A stretch of 64,000 nucleotides of DNA from Zopfochytrium polystomum (GCA_025765615.1 JAIVFJ010000047.1:62001-126000); one strand, 5' to 3'; counted from the stretch's first letter, positions 10,967 to 22,322 are shown. A program made the numbers and translations. Notes: generated by a model from the sequence alone, not told the origin.

Positions 10967-11274
10967 TGTCAGGAACAGGGCAGGACAGGACAAGGCAGAC
11001 AAGGAACTGAGAGGAGTGATGATTGTATTGGAAACAATAATTCACTTGAGGGATGGGACAGGTCCCCCATCCCCCTTTTATACCTTTTGAGAGTCTTCCT
11101 TGTCAAGACTCAAAGAAAGTTCCAGAAAGAGCAATTAGTAATACAATGATACCAATGATACCAATGACAACAAGACAAGTCAGGAAAGCAAAGAAGGTTC
11201 CAGAAGGTTCCACAAGGTTCCATGAAGGAATGTTCTAGAAGGTTCCAGAGGTTTCCAGAGGGTGATTCATAACA
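10967..11274 (-). repeat. LTR (5' LTR in element orientation), short variant
   Basis: 308 bp, reading the same as the partner at 7471-7778. In element orientation it contains heat-shock-element units, then TATAAAAGG, then AAGTGAATTAT. Confidence 0.95.
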
Positions 11275-11415
11275 AAATTGCACCAAAGTCGAACTTGGAG
11301 CTTCGCAAATGAATCTGGAAGGAATGGAGGAACTTTCTGGCTGAAATGTAAAAAAATTTGGTTGAAAGTATGCCTAGGAGGATTGCAGCAGTAGACAAAA
11401 TCTTAAATAAAGGAC
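11275..11415 (+). pseudogene. Tc1/mariner transposase, right part
   Basis: Directly after the target duplication the Tc1 reading resumes: WKEWRNFLAEM, stop, KNLVESMPRRIAAV. LVESMPRRI-AV is the usual C-terminal signature of Tc1 transposases. Two in-frame stops confirm decay before or after the retrotransposon arrived. Confidence 0.8.
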
Positions 11416-12568
11416 TTGGCCTTCCGACTTCCACATGCGGCTGCACGCACTACTGAGAAAACTCATCATCCAAGTAAGTCATCCTATATATAAGTGGTCC
11501 CTCCCATAGAAAAAAATTCCCTGGCGCCTTTGGTGAAGCAAACCTCAAGGAAAACATCGCCACACGAATACACAAATGTCCTCTACAACTTTGCTTAACT
11601 AGGAGCAATAGCCCAAAAACTTTGCCATCCCAAGTTTGAAACAACTTGGAAACAAGTTGGTTTGAAGTTGTTTAGAAGTAAGAACCAAGTTGGTTCAATG
11701 TACTTTCAAAGTTCATCGCAATTCCGAATGGTGCATGGGTGTTTCACAGTGCGGCGTTCTGCATCAACCCCATCATCCCAGTTCAAACACAGCAACAAAT
11801 TCAGCTTCCTGCAGTTGAATCATGACAGAGCTGCTCTGAACGAATGTCCAACTACCAAATGGAGGAATAAATTCGGTATTGTTTCAATATTTGACTTTCG
11901 TTTGTGTTTTCTGTTTTATTCAGGGCCCTCTTGAGGGTGCTGGATTATCCATATACACCTCAGCCCAAGGGCTGAGATGTAAAGCCTTGCCTTATATATC
12001 CAATGGAGCAGAGTCCACACTGAGTGTGTTTGTTACGCACTTTGAGACGGGAAAGCGGTAACCTGTTTTCCAAATTGCAATTAGAGGAGGGGTATCTAAC
12101 TTTTTTTCTCTGGTTCCCAATCTAAAACTCAGCAGAAAAATCAGAAAAGGAAGGAAGTCAACGGGATATCTGTCTCTGGAAGTGGCTGTCTGTCTCGCTG
12201 TTTGTCTCTTTGGCGAGTGAAAGGAATCCTGATTGGTCGGCTATCTGGTGAGCGAAAAATTCTTTTTTTTTTCTTTTCCCATTGGAGGTTGTGATCGCGG
12301 AACCAGAATAAAAAATAAAAATAAAAAAAAAAACACACACACACACAAAAAGAAAAAGAGAAACGCGAGTTCGGATTGGGTGGATAAGCGCCACCCGCCA
12401 CCCGCAAGGTTCAATCATTATTTTATCCCTTTTTCAATAACTGAAGTGGTTCAATCGGTTTTCAAAACCGAACTTTTTGCAACTGGGGAGCGTTGTAAGC
12501 CACCCGGAGAAAATTGGGATTAAAAAAAAAGCAAAATCAATCGACATTTCGTGGCCATTCCACTAAAA
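11416..12568. other. A/T-richer spacer
   Basis: No supported gene. It holds a short motif at about 11937-11952 (GCTGGATTATCCATAT) that recurs at 58608-58623, A-rich runs near 12300-12360, and the likely promoter region of the gene starting at 12569. Confidence 0.45.
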
Positions 12569-14303
12569 ATGGAAGTGGTCCGCAGCGGGAATCACGTGGA
12601 ATGGGTGGAGACCGCCCAGCACTCCAACAGCAACGACCCCATGAAGCACCTCGCGGTGTGCATCGCCAAAGACATACTGGACCACGCCGTCATACAGCTG
12701 AACGTGCAGCAACGTCTGGAGCAGTTCGTTTGCGCAGCAGGAAATGGCCTCCAGAATCTGCGTATCTCGACGGTACTCCTCGAGAACGGCGCCAAGCCGA
12801 CCGCGTTCGTTTTGTTCCTCTTGACGGAGGAGATCATGGCAGGGCCAGTCCAAACCTATTTGCGCACCCACGCGACTGCTCGGGAGCAGGAGTTGAAGAC
12901 AAAAATAATGACGCTTTGGGATGTGCGCAGCCACCTTTTGCACGACGCCCACTCAGTCTCTCTGGTCTCGGCCGTTCGCGAAGTGGTCGCCGCCACGGGA
13001 TGGCGCAAGCAGTACGACGATCATGCAGCCATCGAGGCTGCCGTTCGGATCCTCGGACTCCACGCCACACCGATCGGAAACCACGCAGGCTTCCCTGACA
13101 GCCGGCTATGCTGGAACAAGAACCCGTGCATCGTCAGTGCTATCGGCACATTTGCGCAGTCATCGCCGGGCAGCCTTGGAGTACGCTTCGGAGACTCGCA
13201 GGCCCGCCACCCTGTCGTCTTGACTCGTGGCAAAACAACGATGGTCTTGAGCCCAATTGGCTTCTTTTTAGGTTGGATATTGATTGCTTCCAAGATTCCA
13301 TTCTCTGTATATCATCGAGGCAACAAGGTATATCTGGCCGTGAAAATATCTAGTGGATGGCACCTTGCCCGGATTCTCGACAATGGGTCTTGCGGAATGC
13401 TCTTCGGCCCGTTCCACGTCAGACGTTTGTTCTACATCAAGGAAGACCGTGAGCGAGAGTACGGTATTGAAGAATACGATCTGCGCACTCGTTCAGCGCC
13501 CTTTAGTGCATTGTCCCTTTGGTACAACGAGCTCGACGTTGACCAGGCGTTTAAGCAACTTGCTGGGATCCTTACACTTTTGCCTGATCGAGCTGAGGAT
13601 GTAAAGGATATGAAGGGCACGGCGATTGAAGCGACTATTCCCCCTGAACCTGCTATCAGAATTGGTCAGTCCAGTGCGTGCGATTTCGACATCGCGTTGT
13701 TGGTTTCTTACGGCCTTCGAAATTAGATGAAGCGATACCCACTGACACAAAATTGACGAGAGTGTTCGTAGCCCGCAGAGCAATTGCCTTTGTTCCTTTC
13801 GCATTGACGTGCTGGCGCACTCGGCACTACTATTCGAAATGGAAGCTGGTCAGCCAAACGATCAAGAAGCAAGCTTTGTCCTCTGCGAGAGGCTGGCTGA
13901 CGAAAACGGGCAACCGCAAGTGGGTAGGTCGTCAACCATCGCATCGCAAATTCGCAGCTGAAACCTTTTAGCTATTCGACGAGTTTTGACGAGAGTTTGG
14001 ACAGAAACTTGGCTATTAGGCTTTAGAACATACGAGTTCTTCATCTCTAACCGATTTAAATGGACCAAGCAGTTGAAAGGTGCCACCGTAAATTTGGATG
14101 TGGGACGGCTGGAGAGTATCGCAAGGGCTGCCACGAAGGGCAAGTACAATATTGCGAACAATGCTTGCGACGTGCAGGCGATTGATGGGAAAGGAAATTC
14201 CAGAGCCTCGACCGTTCACTGTGGTTTCGGGATCGATGAGAGCGGCAGGACTTCCTTATCTGGCTTCTTCATGAAGAACATAGATATTCGCCCTACTTTT
14301 TAA
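12569..14303 (+). CDS. Unrecognised protein, probably three exons
   Basis: Starts at ATG 12569 (MEVVRSGNHVEWVETAQ). Exon 1 is open to 13726. Exon 2 (13779-13923) reads DVLAHSALLFEMEAGQPND and ends at donor G|GTAGGT. Exon 3 starts at 14005 after acceptor ACAG (ETWLLGFRTYEFFISNRF) and stops at 14301-14303. The exon 2/3 phase fits exactly. The end of exon 1 is uncertain: donor GTAAAG at 13601 or GTTTCT at 13703 both restore phase with acceptor CGCAG at 13778, giving 491 or 525 residues. Codon use is less GC-biased than in the PalI and Rho genes. I recognise no domain, membrane segment or signal peptide. Confidence 0.5.
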
Positions 14304-14895
14304 TTCCATTTATCCTATTCTTTGGGGGAAAGCCGGTATTATTTCCCCCTTTTCTTCTTTTTCCAGATTGCACGTTTTTTAGACACGATAAATGGTGCGT
14401 GGTAGTGGCAAGCAACACATCAAAGAGGCCGAGACATAAGCGCAGGGACAGGGCGGTTAGAGTAAAAAAGCGGTGTGGATAGGGGGGAAAGTGGGAGGTG
14501 GAGAGGGGCAAGCGCGCTTGGTAGGGCAAAGGAACAGAAACAAGATAAGAAGGGTAGAACCCCGCCTGGAAATCGCGTGTTGTTTTTTTCTTCTATTGGA
14601 CAGGGAAGACGAAGACGAACGGGCGGCCGGGGGTGAGATATATGGAAGGGCGAAAGAGAGGAGCATACTAAAAGGCAACATTGGGTGACAGAAAGGACAG
14701 AAGAAAGAAAGAAATACAAAGGATAAGGTGGCGTTTACAACTGCCACTACAAAGACCGCGGGGTCCTACAATCTCCTCGACGAAAGCCTTCGTTCAAAGG
14801 TGAGTCCTTACCCCTTCCCACTGACTCTACCGTCAAGAACCTCTTTCAGCCCTCCTCATCAAAGACGTCCCCGACCAACGCCACACCATCCACTC
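14304..14895. other. Spacer before PalI-like gene 3' end
   Basis: No convincing gene. A short plus-strand open frame at 14728-14803 ends in a donor-like AAG|GTGAGT, but I found no partner exon. Confidence 0.4.
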
Positions 14896-15154
14896 TCACT
14901 GCCGGTATCCGCCGTACCCCTGGTACTGCTGCTGCTGCTGCGCCGGCGGGTAATACCCGCCGTACCCCGGTTGCTGCGCGTACGCGTTCGGGTCATAGTA
15001 CTGCCCGGCCGCGTAGTGCTGCGCATACGAGGCCATAGCTGGTGACACGAACTGGCCCGTTGCGTCGTAGGACGAGCCGGAGACCGCCGCGGCAGAGGAG
15101 GTCGGGGCGGCAGCAGCGGCGGCGGCCGGGGTGCCGCCAGAGTATTGGAACGCG

Positions 15155-15190
<36 letters not shown>

Positions 15191-16503
15191 GCCGGGTCTT
15201 CGGGGTAGTAGTACCCGTTCGACTGCGCTGCGGCGGCGGAGGTCGTCTCGGTGGTGGGGCGGCGGCCGGCGGCGGCGGTGCTGAGGGTTGCGGAGGAGTA
15301 ACCGCCGGCGGGGGACGGGTCGTAGAGTTTGGAAGTGGTGCCGGTGGGGTAGGCGGATTGCGGGGCGGAGCCGGGTTGCGGGTAGGCGGTGAGGTCAATG
15401 TCGTCTTTTGGGGCTGCTGCGCCGGCTGTGGACGAGTTGTACACACCGCCGAGGTAGACGCCGGTTCCGGTGACAGCGAAGGGGCCGGAGACGGCGGCGG
15501 TGGACGCGGCGGAGTTGCCGTTTCCGCTGTAGCCGTACTGGGCGTTGTCGTAGTCTGAACTGTAGCGGTCTCCCTTTGGCCAGATTTTTGCGGCGCGGAG
15601 GGCAAAGATGAAGGCGATGGCGCCGAGGCCGGCGGCGACGCCGACGGCGATGACGAGCCACGGGCGGAAGACGGCTGCGACGCCGTTTGCGTTGTATGTG
15701 TTGTTGATCTGGTTGCGGAGCTCGAGGCCAAAGAGGAGGATAAAGATCTCGGCGAGGATCAGGGCGGCGGTGGCGAGGCCCGTGACGGCGGTGACGGCGT
15801 ACGGGATGATGCTGGAGGGCCGCGACGACTGGGGAATGACGCCGATCACGGCGAGGATGAGCGCGATGGCGAGGAGAGGGAGGCTGAGGAAGACGAGCAG
15901 GAACGCCAGCGGGTTGACGACCTGCGGCAAGAGACCCAAAAGGGCTACGAGGTCAATGTTGGCTGTGGTTGCGACGGTTGGGGGCGCGGGTGGTTTGATG
16001 ACGAAGGGGAACGTGAACATTTCTTTGAAGGTGGGCGATGCGCACACAATGTAGCCGTCAGGCGCAACCTGGCAGATGCCCTACGTGACATGTTTCGCCG
16101 GAGGGTTACAATGTTAGTTAGCGAGTGATGGTGAATCAATTATTTGATTGAAGCCCGCCCAGATCCAGCAGATCGGTCCACAGGGATTGAACGTGACGGG
16201 GGATGGGAATCGGGCCACTACTTACCCATAGAGTGAAGAGCATCGTCGGGTCGTCGACAAGAGTTGCAACCTCGAGGTACGACAGCTTGTCGACGATTGC
16301 AAGCTTTGAGTTGCCGCTAAAGTACGAGGCATCTGGATGAGGGAGGTTCGATCGGATCGATGGATCGATCCGGTGGATATGGGGAGGGTAGTCGGAGACA
16401 AGCCATTAGGAATAACACAACACTCGCCCCCCTGGTCTTTCTCAATGCCAAGGCCACCCTCATGGACACATATCTCCGCATACAACTCTCGATGTCTCTC
16501 CAG

Positions 16504-16540
<37 letters not shown>

Positions 16541-16660
16541 GCCGCTCTCTCTCACACTCTCTCTCTCTCATATGAAATACTCACATGCGGCGAAGGCCGA
16601 GACGGCAATTAGGCCGAGGGCGACGGCCAGCGACGCCCGTGAGTTGAGGGCCGCAGCCAT
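14896..16660 (-). CDS. PalI/Rim9 (SUR7-family) membrane protein, paralogue 1
   Basis: Model: complement(14896..16080, 16226..16332, 16585..16660), 455 residues. Exon 1 encodes a signal/first membrane segment (RASLAVALGLIAVSAFAA). Exon 2 reads LSYLEVATLVDDPTMLFTLW. Exon 3 begins GICQVAPDGYIVC and carries three further hydrophobic helices (LPQVVNPLAFLLVFLSLPLL, TAVTGLATAALILAEIFILL, WLVIAVGVAAGLGAIAFIF). Phases 1 and 0 match at both introns (donors GTGAGT and GTAAGT). A signal/TM segment, a Cys-containing extracellular loop, three TMs and a long cytoplasmic tail are the PalI/Rim9 plan; that family acts at the plasma membrane in Rim101/PacC alkaline-pH signalling. The tail is Gly/Tyr/Gln-rich with a Q11-12 run near 15154-15190. 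A divergent paralogue lies at 19163-20345. Confidence 0.8.
16504..16540. repeat. (ATC)n microsatellite in intron 1 of the PalI-like gene
   Basis: About twelve ATC units within the intron between 16333 and 16584. Confidence 0.8.
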
Positions 16661-16748
16661 CGAGGAAGGGGAAGGGGATGGGATCAGAGACAGGGGTGAG
16701 GTGAGTTGATTGTTTTGGACAAGGAAGGCGTGGGAAGGAGGACGGGAA

Positions 16749-16802
16749 AGACAGACAGACAGACAGACAGACAGACATGCAGACAGGCAGACAGACAGAC
16801 AT
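16749..16802. repeat. (GACA)n tetranucleotide repeat
   Basis: Near-perfect GACA units lie between the PalI-like gene start and the Rho gene stop, with a weaker continuation to about 16850. Confidence 0.8.
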
Positions 16803-16978
16803 TCAAGCACAGACAGACATGAGACATGAGGGCTGAGACAGACAGACAGGCCGATGGGCCACGCAGAGACACTCCTCCTCCTCCACGCCGAAAAAGGAAA
16901 CGGCACGGACGAGGTCTGTTCCTTCCTTCCGTTCTAACAAAAGAAAAAAGAGGCTCACTGGCTGCCATTTTCGTGTAT

Positions 16979-18088
16979 TTACTGCTGCACCCGACAACCC
17001 CGCCTCTGCGTCGCCCTCACCACCACCACGGAGAACGCCGCCTCGCGCGCGACAGCCTCAAACACCGCCCCCACACCGTCACTGTTTCCGAGCAGCGCCG
17101 AGCACTCGACGTACTTGACCGCGCCGACGCGCTGCGCCGCCAAGAACCCCTGCACCCCCCCGTACCTGTCAGTATTGTTTTCGCGCGAGTCCCACCACGC
17201 CCACCGCGCCCACCCACGCCGCACCACCACCACCACCAACACGCACCTCATCGTAAGAGACAAGCCGCCGCGGTGCCGCCGATCCCTCCTGCTCCCGTCT
17301 CCGCGGTTGAACGCCGCAGGTCCGCCTTGCAGGCGACGACGACGACCGGAGCGTCGGGGCAGTACCGTCGCGCCTCGACGATCCACTTTTGGGGAGCAGG
17401 GGGGTTTCGGAAAAGACCGATGAGAGGAGAGGAGAGGTTTGAACCCCAAGCCCCCAATCAAACGACCCGCTGACTGGTCACCTTTGTTTCGATGCTCTCC
17501 AGCGACTCACGCGCCGCGACGCTGAAGCAGACGACGCAGACGTCGCACCCGTCGTACGCGAGCGGGCGCATCCTGTCCCCCTGCGCGTGGCCGACGGTAT
17601 CGATGAGGTCGAGGCTGATGGGCGAAGTGCGGTCGTCCGGCAGGTGGAAATCCGCTTTCGTGGGGTCGAGCGCTTGTCATGCAAATGGGGTTGGGGTGGG
17701 GTGTTTAGTGTCAGTTGGAAGTCCGAAACAGCTAAAGAAAAAAGAACGCTTGCGAAAGTGGTATTACTTTTTGGCACGTAAACCTGGGTTGGTAAAGGGG
17801 TTTCAGGTCACACACACTCCCAAAAGTCAAAGGAAAGTCTGTCTCTCTCTCACCGCCGGGAACTCTCCCCGCAAGAACACGATCAGCAGCGACGTTTTCC
17901 CGGCTAGGGCGGTGGGGGTGCGTGGGCGGAAGGGATGGGTAAAAACAACAAAAAAAATCGAAACATGCGTAGTACTTGCCGTCCGAGTCGCCGACAAACA
18001 CGACCCGCTTCCGCGCCTGATCGTGCGCTTGGCCTGGTGGGCCCGCGCTGGCCAGCCTCCCGCAATGGTTAGAATGCAGAAACGACAT
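16979..18088 (-). CDS. Atypical Rho-family small GTPase (six exons)
   Basis: Model: complement(16979..17149, 17247..17385, 17482..17672, 17768..17783, 17854..17903, 17980..18088), about 224 residues. Domain order: a 28-residue N-terminal extension, RKRVVFVGDSDAGKTSLL (P-loop), GEFPAVYVPK (switch I, partly from a 16-nt exon), DTVGHAQGDRMRPL (switch II), PVVVVACKADLR (G4), VSYDEGFLAAQRVGAVKYVE then CSAL (G5). Phases match at all introns; the first uses a GC donor (G|GCAAGT). One extra base within 17247-17385 shifts the frame after CKADLR. The Gly equivalent to Ras G12 is Ser and the Gln equivalent to Q61 is His, so GTP hydrolysis is probably weak. The C-terminus is GCRVQQ, one residue too long for a CaaX box. 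Confidence 0.8.
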
Positions 18089-19162
18089 GGAGGGTGGAGG
18101 GGGACGGGAAGGGGGAAGAGGGCGGATGCGTCAGCGATCATCTGCCTGGGCCTATCCCCCCCGCCAGGGATCGCGCTTGGTCGCTCGGTCGCTGCACGGC
18201 CGAAGGGGCGTGAAGGAGGAGACGCAAGGGCGCGCTACCGTTGTGGTGGTGACCGCATCCAGTTGGTGGTGGTTGGCGGCACTGCTTTGCTGGCGGCTTT
18301 CCGGTGATTTGTAGCTGTCCTTGTCACCCGACTTCGCCACTTTACTCGTAGTTTAGGTGACAAACACTCCCACCATCCCGCGCAAGCAATGCTGTTTGTC
18401 GTCTCCAGAGCATAGTACCCCTCTCTGATCATCCTCCCGGCAGCTACTCTGGCCCAGCATCTCGGGATGCCCCGCCGGACAGAAGCAAGGGAACGACGAC
18501 GACCTCTGTGTCTCAAAATTACTCGAGAGCGGTGGAGTGGGTCGGGGTGCCGACGCAGAACTGGATGCGTCAAGTCAGGCCGGCTGCGGGTGGCGGGGGG
18601 GATTATTTGTGGGATTTTCATGGTCTGTCGGGGTTCATTGGGGCGAATTCTTTGGGTGGGTATGTCGACGTCGTTTCCTGAACGCGCGAAGCGGCTATTG
18701 GTCCGGCGCCGTTCGCTCTGTCTCTTTCTCTGTTTTCGTTTTCTTCCTCTGTCTGTCTGTTCACTTCACTACACCCTTTCGCCTTTTGGGGGTGCACGCG
18801 CCGCGGGCCGCTTTGGTAATCGCAGCCACATCGATATCGTAATGCAGTAGACACGCGCACGGTTGGAGATAGAGCTTGAGCGGAGAACGTGAGAGAGCCA
18901 GACAGAGAGTATGTGTGTGGGTGTGTCTGTGCGTGTGGGTGTGGGAGCGCGAGTGAGAGAGTGAGAATAAGAGGGACCGTGAAAGAGAGAGCAAGTCCCA
19001 CCACTGCGAAAAAAGGGCCAGGAGCGACCAATCGTCGCCCCCGCAGTCGCCGCCTTAAAGGCATCCGCGCCATCCACAGCACCCTTGCCCTTCCTAACCC
19101 CCCAGGTCGCCCCAAAGCCGCCACGCTACTCTCAATCACAAGCAAGCACCTGCTGCCCAAGG
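18089..19162. other. Divergent intergenic region (Rho gene / PalI paralogue 2)
   Basis: It should hold both 5' regions. No clear additional gene; CT- and GT-rich stretches occur near 18710-18970. Confidence 0.4.
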
Positions 19163-20345
19163 ATGCGGCTCGCCCCACGAACTCTGTTTGTTAGCGCACT
19201 CTTGCTTGTTTCGGTCGCATTTTTTTCCTGTGTGTACGTGCAGCCAATTCCCTCTTTCTTCCCCGCTCAAATTTTCTGATGATTGACTATCGCATTTTGC
19301 TCTTACTGGTTGCTTTCTTCAGCGGAAACTCGGACACTTCCTTTGTAGCGTCGCTCTCCTACGTCGAAGTCCGCTCTGCGCACCCAAGCATCGTGACAAC
19401 ACCGGGATTCTTGACGCTTTGGGTAAGTCACTGAGACCGTCATGTCCCTGGCTCTATGCCCTGTCCTCTACCCCGCAGTAGTGGGCATTGACACCTCCAC
19501 CCCAGGGCTTTTGCATCACCTACATATTCAAGCCTCGGTGCTACCCAGCCACCTTCAGCCAAATCCTCTCATCCCCCTACACCCTGCACCCACCAGACCC
19601 CACCAGCCGCTCTGCGACCCCCAACTGGAGCGAACTCGAAGTCCTCCGCTCCCTTCCTCAAACCGTCAACCCCCTTGCCTTCCTCACAACCCTCCTCTCC
19701 CTCCCTCTCCTCGCCCTCACCTTCCTCTCCGCCGCTGTCGCCGCAACCTCATCCCAACCCTCCTCAAGCGTCCGCACCGTCGCGGCAACCACCACCGCGA
19801 CGCTCGCCGGCCTCGCCGCGACCGCGCTCCTCGTAGCGTTCGTCTGCACCACGGCATTCGGCGCGACAGTCAGCTCCCAGATCGCAGCCGCGTACGCGCC
19901 GATCCGTGTCGCCGCCTCTCTCAGCCCGTGGCTGCCGCTCGCGCAGGTGGCGGGCGCCGCGCTGCTCGCGGCGGCGGCGGCGGCCGCGGGGTGGGGCGCA
20001 GTCGTCGCGAAGCGGGAGCGTGCTGGATCGGCGGCGGCGGCTGCAAACAAAGACTTCGCCGCGACCCGAACCGTGCCCGCCGATCCCGGTAGCGCGTTGC
20101 CCGCGAGCAGCGACCAGTCCCCGCCGTTGCCCGCAAAAGACGCGGAGACAGTGTACCCCGGCTGGGCGTACCCGACGGCCGAGTACTACACCTCCCCGCT
20201 CGAGCACGCCGCCGGGACGGGGGTGCCCGGGACCGCGGCGGTTCCCGTGGCCGTGTACACCCGCCCGCCGCACGCTTCTCATTATGAACCGGTGGGGAGT
20301 AGCAGCGAAACGACGGCGGCGGCGGGGGTGGGGCCGGCGTTGTAG
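19163..20345 (+). CDS. PalI/Rim9 (SUR7-family) membrane protein, paralogue 2
   Basis: Model: join(19163..19233, 19323..19422, 19506..20345), 336 residues. Exon 1 is a signal/TM segment (RTLFVSALLLVSVAFFSCV). Exon 2 contains GNSDTSFVASLSYVEV and ends GFLTLW. Exon 3 starts GFCITYIF and continues LPQTVNPLAFLTTLLSLPLL plus two more hydrophobic helices. The exon boundaries fall at the same places as in paralogue 1 (after LTLW, before G-C), and LPQ-VNPLAFL matches directly, so the two are homologous. The tail is shorter and Ala/Pro-rich. Donors are GTACGT and GTAAGT; phases fit. The role is probably in ambient-pH sensing, by family only. Confidence 0.75.
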
Positions 20346-22322
20346 ATTTTTTTTTTTTTTGTTTCCCCCCCCATCGGCTTCGGTGGGATTCTCGACACAA
20401 AGCGGTGAACGCGGGGACCTCATCGTCCCTTTTCTCCCCGTCCTCATTCTGTTCTTTCACTCTCGAGATGCCAGCCCGAAACTTCGCTGTCTTTACGTCG
20501 TTTTGCTTTACGCAGCCCTTCCCCCCAAATCCCGCACCCTACGACCCTCAGTCGACTTTTTTCTCACTCCCGCACATCCTACCGAATCCTCGAATTTTTA
20601 TTTGATCCGCCTCTCCCCATCAGCGCAGGAGAGTGCTGCCTGCTCACAAACGCACACAAAAAGCACGGGGGGGAATGCGTGTGCTCTGGTATCTTTTTTA
20701 TTTCTCCCACCCCCTTTTCATTCCGAGTAAAACATTCTTACCCCCCCCTGCATTCAAATGCGGAGCCAAAACCCCGACACCGGTGCTCCCCGACCCATCG
20801 ACAGAGGCCGAAACTCAATGATACATTCCAAACCGGAAAAAAGAGCCTCCACGGCAACGGCGGGTCGACTCCGTTGCTCGGAAGCCGGCCTAGCCGCTCC
20901 TCCCTGCGCGCGCCCCGGCCACGGCGGAGGCCAACGTTTAAAAAACGCGCGGGTGACTTCAAAGCCGCTGCGGTCTGGCGGGCCACCCAAAAGGAGGGAA
21001 AAGTGGGGGTTTATATGGAACCGAGGTCCGACCATCCGGCAACGTGTGGCGTGTTTTGGGTTTGGAAATGAACGGCCTGGCGGGACTGGCGAATGTGATG
21101 GACTCTCCGGGCGTTCTGAGGCATTTTCCCCCGCCTGCCCGAACAATAGTTCAATGTGGTGCCTTTCGGCAGGGAGGGACAAACTCGTATCGCGAACACG
21201 TACAGCCCCTGACGTAAAGAATGTAGTTGGGCTCTTCCTTTGTGGCGTTCCGCCGTTGTGTTTCGGCCCTTTGGGCTGCTGACCTTGATGAAACGTTGTT
21301 TGAGTGGATGAGAAACATAAGCTGGGTGTGTCGTGCTGAATCAAACTCTGCTGTGAGCGTCGTCACATCTTCATGTTGCACATGTTCGTGATTTTTTGTT
21401 CTGCCTGTATATGTTTTTTGGTTTTTTTTTCTTTTTAGCTATTGTCAACGTCTCGGGAGTCTTTGTTACTAGAAAGAGCGTGAGGGAAGAAGTTCAGGAG
21501 GGTAAAGTGAGGAGAGGTACGATGGACTTGCTCAAGCTTGCGTATCATAACTGCGCGCGTGAAAGACAGGCCCACGGCTGTCACTTGCCAATTCCACGGT
21601 CGTACGTATGACAACGCTGCGCAGACAACCAAAACGGCCCACCAGTTCCACAAAAGAGGGGCACGTGAACAAAGGCTGCCCGATCCTCTTTCGTGCACGA
21701 GTCCATGACTGATGCCGATTATGCATGGCGGAAGCATCGGGGCATGGGTGACACAGTGCGGGAAGTGGTGCGGATCTTGATTTTGTCTCTCCCCGAGTTG
21801 CTCGGCACTGGGAACTGTCTTTCCAAACAACCACACTCACACACAAACACACACACACACACACACACGCACACACACACACACACACACTCTCTCTCTC
21901 TCTCACTGTCTCTCTCTGTCTCTGTCTGTCCAGCGCTTTCAACACGCTTGTCGCTCGTCATTGTCACGTTGGCTGCCGCCAAGAACGAAGTCGAGTCTGC
22001 CTTGTGTCGAGTAACGAGCATCGAGATCGATGACGGCATTTTGTTTGACAGATTATTTGTTATTCACTTTCGCGCCCTGTCTTGCCTCGCACGCATTCGC
22101 GAAAATTCCAGAACATGAAAGAAAAAAAAGAAAAATTTTCTTTGACCAGTGTCTTTCCCAAAGTCTGAGAGACAGACGGCTTGTGCACGTGAGAATGCGC
22201 AATCAATTAAACAATGGCGCGGGAGCTGTCTTTCCTCTTGGCACGCTGGCGTGGCAAACAGCGCAATTGCATCAAATCAGCACCATTCGCTCCCTATTAC
22301 CCGCCCGCCAGGCCAGCCCCTC
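20346..22322. other. Long spacer, no supported gene
   Basis: Only overlapping short frames without recognisable domains or consistent splice sites. A (CA)n/(CT)n tract lies at 21839-21930, and a T-rich stretch at 20346-20361 follows the PalI-like stop. Confidence 0.45.
21839..21930. repeat. CA/CT compound microsatellite
   Basis: Runs of CA (with one CG interruption) are followed by CT-rich sequence. They create spurious His-Thr and Ser-Leu frames. Confidence 0.8.

Larger units (their letters stand above)
7471..11274 (-). mobile_element. Ty3/gypsy chromovirus, RT-deleted copy
   Basis: A 3,804-bp LTR retrotransposon in minus orientation: 308-bp LTRs at 7471-7778 and 10967-11274, gag, protease, then integrase and chromodomain. 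Both ends carry the 5-bp target duplication AAATT (7466-7470 and 11275-11279). Against the complete element at 44469-49783 it lacks 1,410 bp covering reverse transcriptase and RNase H, and has one further base missing near 9031 that breaks the frame before the integrase. The two LTRs look identical, so the insertion is young. It sits inside a Tc1 transposase gene. Confidence 0.95.
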
